Below, in pieces: positions 5,956 through 9,015 of a stretch of 9,015 nucleotides of DNA (position 1 is its first letter; the number at the start of each line of letters is the position of its first letter). The notes beneath the pieces were generated by a model. It did not search any database and was not told the DNA's origin. It saw only the letters and a list, made by a program, of their open reading frames with translations. Both the position numbers and the translations under genes were made by a program. Origin of the DNA: JAGWAZ01 sp050248595 (GTDB lineage Bacteria > Bacteroidota > Ignavibacteria > OLB7); the NCBI GenBank assembly GCA_050248595.1, contig JBFWSB010000180.1, forward strand, positions 1 to 9,015, written 5' to 3'.

Positions 5956-5974
5956 TATCTGATATACTATCTGA
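5956..5974 (+). repeat. Short direct repeat just upstream of the hydrolase start
   Basis: TATCTGA occurs at 5956-5962 and again at 5968-5974, a 12-base period, ending four bases before the ATG at 5978. The surrounding stretch (5951-5970) is AT-rich and contains TATATT, so it may hold the promoter or a leader-binding site. Two copies of seven bases in AT-rich DNA can easily be chance. Confidence 0.3.
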
Positions 5975-5977
5975 ACC

Positions 5978-7894
5978 ATGCGCTATATACTACTACTCCT
6001 TGTTCTTGGCACTACACCTCTCTTCGCTCAGTTCAACTGGGTCGAGACCGAGATTCCTGTACGGGATGGGCAAAGACTTGCAGCCGACTTCTACAGCACA
6101 GACTCAACGAAAGCAAAGCCAGTTATTCTCGTTCAAACTCCCTACAACAAAAATCTCTACCGCCTCGCATCACAACTTCCACCGGAGGCCGTGACAACAT
6201 TCCCGCTCGACGAAGCATTCCACTACGTTATTCTGGACTGGCGTGGGTTCTATGGCTCGCGTGATGCAGCAGCGGCTGGATATGATCGTGGACTGGATGG
6301 CTATGACGCCGTGGAGTGGATTGCAACGCAGCCCTGGTGCAACGGCAAGGTTGCAACCTGGGGTCCCTCCGCTCTCGGCGCGATTCAGTTTCAAACTGCG
6401 CGCCACCACCCTCCCCACTTGGTCTGCGCTGTTCCTTTAGTGAAAGATTTCAAGGTGAAGTATGGTGATTACTACTATGGTGGCGAGTACAGAAAGTCCC
6501 ACGTTGAGACGCTTCAGAAGCTCGGATTTTTCACTACGAGCTTGATCTTAGATCACCCGACAAACGATTTCTTCATCAAGATAGTCGAGTCAGGCTCTGA
6601 CTACCCAGAAGAATTCAACGTGCCGATGCTCATGATTGGTGGTTGGTTCGATCACTATCCCGACGATGTTCTCCGCGCATTTGAAGATATTCGCACTCGA
6701 AGCTCTGCCGAAGTGCGGGATCAACACAAACTGATTTTTGGCCCCTGGACACACAGCGGTATCGACAAGGCTGAACAGGGTGAACTTGAATATCCGGCAA
6801 GTACCAACATAGCTAATTTTGCCACCCTTCAATTCTTCCACTATCACTTGCTGAATGCTGAAAACACCTGGCAACAAAAACCGACCGTTCGCTACTTTCA
6901 GCTCGGTAAAGATCGGTGGATGGAGGGGGATAGTTGGACTGGAGTTGTGGCAAAGACTTCACCAAAGAGTTTCTACCTGCGGAACAATGGGGTGTTGAGC
7001 ACAAATGATATTGGTGGCCCCGATTTTCCTCCAGTCACGTTCCGCTACGATCCACGCGATCCCTCTCCGACGTATGGTGGCTCCTACTTCGATCCCTTTA
7101 ACAAAGATGCTACAGTTGGACCGTACGATCAACGAGACGTTGTTGAGAGCCGCAACGACGCGGTTGTCTTTTCAACAGGACCTCTTGAACAAGACCTCAA
7201 CGTAACAGGACCAATCTCGATTGAACTCTTCGTCTCTTCTGATCGCGAAGATACCGACTTCGGCGTCCGACTCTGCGATGTCTACCCCGACGGTCGTTCC
7301 ATGCTCCTAACGCAGGGTATCCGGCGGATGCGCTTCCGCAACGGTTTTACGCCGCAGGATACTTCCCTCATCACACCGGGAGAAGTGTATAAGGTTACCG
7401 TTGAGTTGCAGAATCTCGCCGTCACGTTCAAGGCTGGACATCAAATTAGAATTATCATCACCAGTTCGAACTATCCTCACTTCGACGTGAACCCGAACAC
7501 AGCCGCCCCTCTCTATCAGTCACCAGATTCGTTAGTGGCAACCAACAGCATCTACATAGCTCCGCAGTATCCTTCCCGGCTTGTGCTCCCTGTGCCACAA
7601 GCATCTGGCGTAGAGCATCAGAACAACGTTAACGCATCAAGCTTCCAAGCGCACCTAACTCCGAACCTCATACAGGAACGGGGAACTCTCTCCCTCATCC
7701 TTCCAACAAGAAGCATGGTACAGATTGCCCTGTTCGATCTCTCGGGACATCAGGTATCGGAATCTTCGGTCTATCAGCTTGAAGCCGGAGAGCAGCAGAT
7801 TCCTCTCAACCTTCCAACACTCTCCGCTGGGATGTATTTCCTTCGGGCTTTAGTGGGAGAGGAGATGACTTCGTTGCCGTTGGTTGTGAAGTAA
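5978..7894 (+). CDS. Secreted CocE/NonD-family alpha/beta hydrolase with T9SS type A sorting domain
   Basis: This 638-residue exported hydrolase belongs to the X-Pro dipeptidyl-peptidase (S15)/CocE group. A signal peptide (MRYILLLLVLGTTPLFA) is cut before QFNW. The alpha/beta-hydrolase domain spans about 20-290. QTPYNK holds Tyr56 at the position of the CocE oxyanion-hole tyrosine. Ser131 in GPSALG is the GxSxxG nucleophile, Asp225 lies in GGWFDHY, and His259 lies in FGPWTHSG, so the catalytic triad is complete. Residues about 300-540 form the C-terminal jelly-roll domain of the family (PepX_C-like; motifs TGPISIELFVSSD and 'GHQIRIIITSSNYPHFD'). The last 75 or so residues form a beta-rich domain ending in LSAGMYFLRALVGEEM and a final LVVK, the standard type A T9SS sorting signal. 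The protein is therefore expected to cross the outer membrane and be released or anchored at the surface. Family members cleave esters, beta-lactam acyl groups or X-Pro peptides; the substrate here is not predictable. Confidence 0.93.
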   Translation: MRYILLLLVLGTTPLFAQFNWVETEIPVRDGQRLAADFYSTDSTKAKPVILVQTPYNKNLYRLASQLPPEAVTTFPLDEAFHYVILDWRGFYGSRDAAAAGYDRGLDGYDAVEWIATQPWCNGKVATWGPSALGAIQFQTARHHPPHLVCAVPLVKDFKVKYGDYYYGGEYRKSHVETLQKLGFFTTSLILDHPTNDFFIKIVESGSDYPEEFNVPMLMIGGWFDHYPDDVLRAFEDIRTRSSAEVRDQHKLIFGPWTHSGIDKAEQGELEYPASTNIANFATLQFFHYHLLNAENTWQQKPTVRYFQLGKDRWMEGDSWTGVVAKTSPKSFYLRNNGVLSTNDIGGPDFPPVTFRYDPRDPSPTYGGSYFDPFNKDATVGPYDQRDVVESRNDAVVFSTGPLEQDLNVTGPISIELFVSSDREDTDFGVRLCDVYPDGRSMLLTQGIRRMRFRNGFTPQDTSLITPGEVYKVTVELQNLAVTFKAGHQIRIIITSSNYPHFDVNPNTAAPLYQSPDSLVATNSIYIAPQYPSRLVLPVPQASGVEHQNNVNASSFQAHLTPNLIQERGTLSLILPTRSMVQIALFDLSGHQVSESSVYQLEAGEQQIPLNLPTLSAGMYFLRALVGEEMTSLPLVVK

Positions 7895-7913
7895 ATAGTT
7901 CCGAAAAAAGAGT

Positions 7914-7931
7914 CACGCAAAGGCGCAAAGT
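7914..7931. repeat. 8-bp-period repeat (CTTTGCGn x2 on the minus strand)
   Basis: CGCAAAG occurs at 7916-7922 and 7924-7930. On the minus strand this reads CTTTGCGC then CTTTGCGT, two octamers in phase. It fills much of the 47-base gap between the convergent hydrolase and barrel genes. I recall longer runs of this same octamer between genes in several bacterial phyla, so this may be a short or decayed copy. No proper hairpin terminator is visible in the gap, only a TTTTTT run on the minus strand (complement of 7904-7909). Confidence 0.5.
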
Positions 7932-7941
7932 TTATTTGAGG

Positions 7942-9015
7942 TTATATGCGTAGTCCGTATCGCAGTGCTCCGTAGAGTTCTCTGTACGTTCCGGTTTGGC
8001 TGCCGAATCCGTTGTCGACTGAGTTGGCAAATGTTAGTGAGAGGAGGCCGGGATGGCCGAGGTCGTAGGTTACTCCACCACTCAAGTCAAACTGCGTTCG
8101 CCCTTCGGTTTGATAGTGCGAAAGGCCGAACGTAAGTGTACCACTGAACTTTCCGCTTAATAGAACGTGCGAGATCGTCTCTCTTGCCGAGAACATTTCT
8201 GTCTGATAGTCGACAACATCTGTTGCCCTGTACCCTACCCCAGTAGTCAACGAAAACATTGAAGGGAGGGTGATGCTCCAGATAAGGTCAACTGCACGCA
8301 CGGAACTCTCCGTAAAGTCTCCACCAACATTCCGCGTCTTACCCTTCTGCAGCGAAGCATTCACCGACCCAACCTGCACTCCCCCAAAGCCATTCCAGTA
8401 GAATGTTGGCGCGAAGGAGAGTGAACGTGAGAGGTAGCCGTAGCGGACAGTGTCGTTTGCGTGATCGGAGCTTGCTCCAAAATCATTGTAGGAGAGAGAG
8501 AGACTCACCGAAGTAGTTGGGCGAATCGTGGTGAAGAGAGAACCAACAATCTCCGTTGTTCGCCCCTCCTTTGTCTTCCGAAGATTATCCCACTGTATGC
8601 CGAGAGAACCAGTTGTGTAGATCCGTCCGTCGAGAAGGGTGAGGGACGGCGTAAGCATAGTCTCGAAAAGATCATTCCGGCTGTATGGTTGCGCAAGGTT
8701 TACATATCCTGGGCCGACCCAGCGGCTACTAAAACCGATTGTGCTCCCCCCTGATGGTGCATAGTAAAGGCCTAACGATACTGCTCCGTCGAACTGAGAT
8801 GATTCTCGTGGCGTAAAGAATGGAATATCTGCCTCTACTTCTTCTGCTGCGAGATCGCTGCTCCAGGCAGCAATTACCCCCTCTCCCCTTACGGTTAATT
8901 TTTGCCCAAAAATTGGGAGGAAAAAATCTCCTCCAACCATCCGATTCTCTTCACCTGATCCGGCATCATCTGAAATATGACTTGCGGTCACATCAAAGAA
9001 TCCCCCCGCAGCAGG
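7942..9015 (-). CDS. Probable outer-membrane beta-barrel protein, C-terminal part (cut by window edge)
   Basis: The frame runs from the right edge to a TAA at 7944-7942, giving 357 visible residues with no stop; a GTG at 8991 is internal, not a start. The chain is a long series of short alternating polar/hydrophobic strands rich in Gly, Ser, Thr and aromatic residues, joined by turns such as YYAPSGGSTIG, SYNDFGASSDHAND and LSHYQTEGRTQFD. This is typical of a transmembrane outer-membrane barrel, with perhaps 14 or more strands in view. A distinctive piece, WVGPGYVNLAQPYSRND at about 99-115 of the visible part, looks like a conserved loop or plug motif of a lineage-specific family I cannot name. 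The C-terminus (ALRYGLRI) does not end in the aromatic residue of a classic BAM signal, though Tyr is five from the end. It has no cysteine. The N-terminus, including any signal peptide, lies outside. It is convergent with the hydrolase gene. Its function (porin, transport or T9SS-related) is unknown. Confidence 0.8.
   Translation of the reverse strand, partial: PAAGGFFDVTASHISDDAGSGEENRMVGGDFFLPIFGQKLTVRGEGVIAAWSSDLAAEEVEADIPFFTPRESSQFDGAVSLGLYYAPSGGSTIGFSSRWVGPGYVNLAQPYSRNDLFETMLTPSLTLLDGRIYTTGSLGIQWDNLRKTKEGRTTEIVGSLFTTIRPTTSVSLSLSYNDFGASSDHANDTVRYGYLSRSLSFAPTFYWNGFGGVQVGSVNASLQKGKTRNVGGDFTESSVRAVDLIWSITLPSMFSLTTGVGYRATDVVDYQTEMFSARETISHVLLSGKFSGTLTFGLSHYQTEGRTQFDLSGGVTYDLGHPGLLSLTFANSVDNGFGSQTGTYRELYGALRYGLRI

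Noticed and set aside
8968..8991. GTG at 8991 as the start of the barrel protein
   Set aside because: The frame stays open through the right edge, there is no signal peptide after this codon, and the preceding residues (PAAGGFFD) read as more barrel-like protein.

Overview
This window looks like chromosomal DNA from a Bacteroidota/Chlorobiota-type (FCB group) bacterium of roughly balanced base composition. Three things point that way. One exported enzyme ends in a type A Por-secretion (T9SS) sorting domain. Upstream of two genes there are matches to TAnnTTTG, the promoter element known from Bacteroidota. Most starts lack a clear Shine-Dalgarno sequence. The phylum is inferred, and a finer placement is not supported. 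I see no phage, insertion sequence, CRISPR array, rRNA or tRNA.

Layout from left to right. (1) Minus strand, 1-887: the N-terminal part of an oligopeptidase B-like S9A peptidase, cut by the left edge. (2) Minus strand, 1050-1967: a complete pirin-family cupin protein with a good ribosome binding site; a strong hairpin terminator at 961-1001 separates it from the peptidase gene. (3) Plus strand, 2198-4325: a two-gene potassium-uptake unit, ktrB (membrane subunit) then ktrA (NAD(H)/nucleotide-binding RCK subunit). A divergent intergenic region shared with pirin carries a candidate promoter for ktrB. (4) 4326-4451: a convergent gap holding two hairpins and an array of seven degenerate 8-bp units. 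(5) Minus strand, 4452-4970: a small secreted protein of unknown function. (6) Plus strand, 5183-5863: a secreted, highly charged helical protein of unknown function. (7) Plus strand, 5978-7894: a secreted CocE/NonD-type alpha/beta hydrolase with a complete catalytic triad, a PepX_C-like beta domain and a T9SS sorting tail. (8) Minus strand, 7942 to the right edge: the C-terminal part of a probable outer-membrane beta-barrel protein, missing its N-terminus. The 47-base convergent gap before it carries a second short 8-bp-period repeat.

The genes do not form one pathway. ktrB-ktrA is the only clear functional unit (regulated K+ uptake). The right half is enriched in exported products: two small secreted proteins, a predicted T9SS-exported hydrolase and an outer-membrane barrel. 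I found no convincing undescribed multi-gene system. The less ordinary signals are in the non-coding DNA: the phased octamer array starting directly after a stop codon, a perfect 12-bp hairpin spanning the ktrA stop codon, and the second octamer repeat at the other convergent junction.
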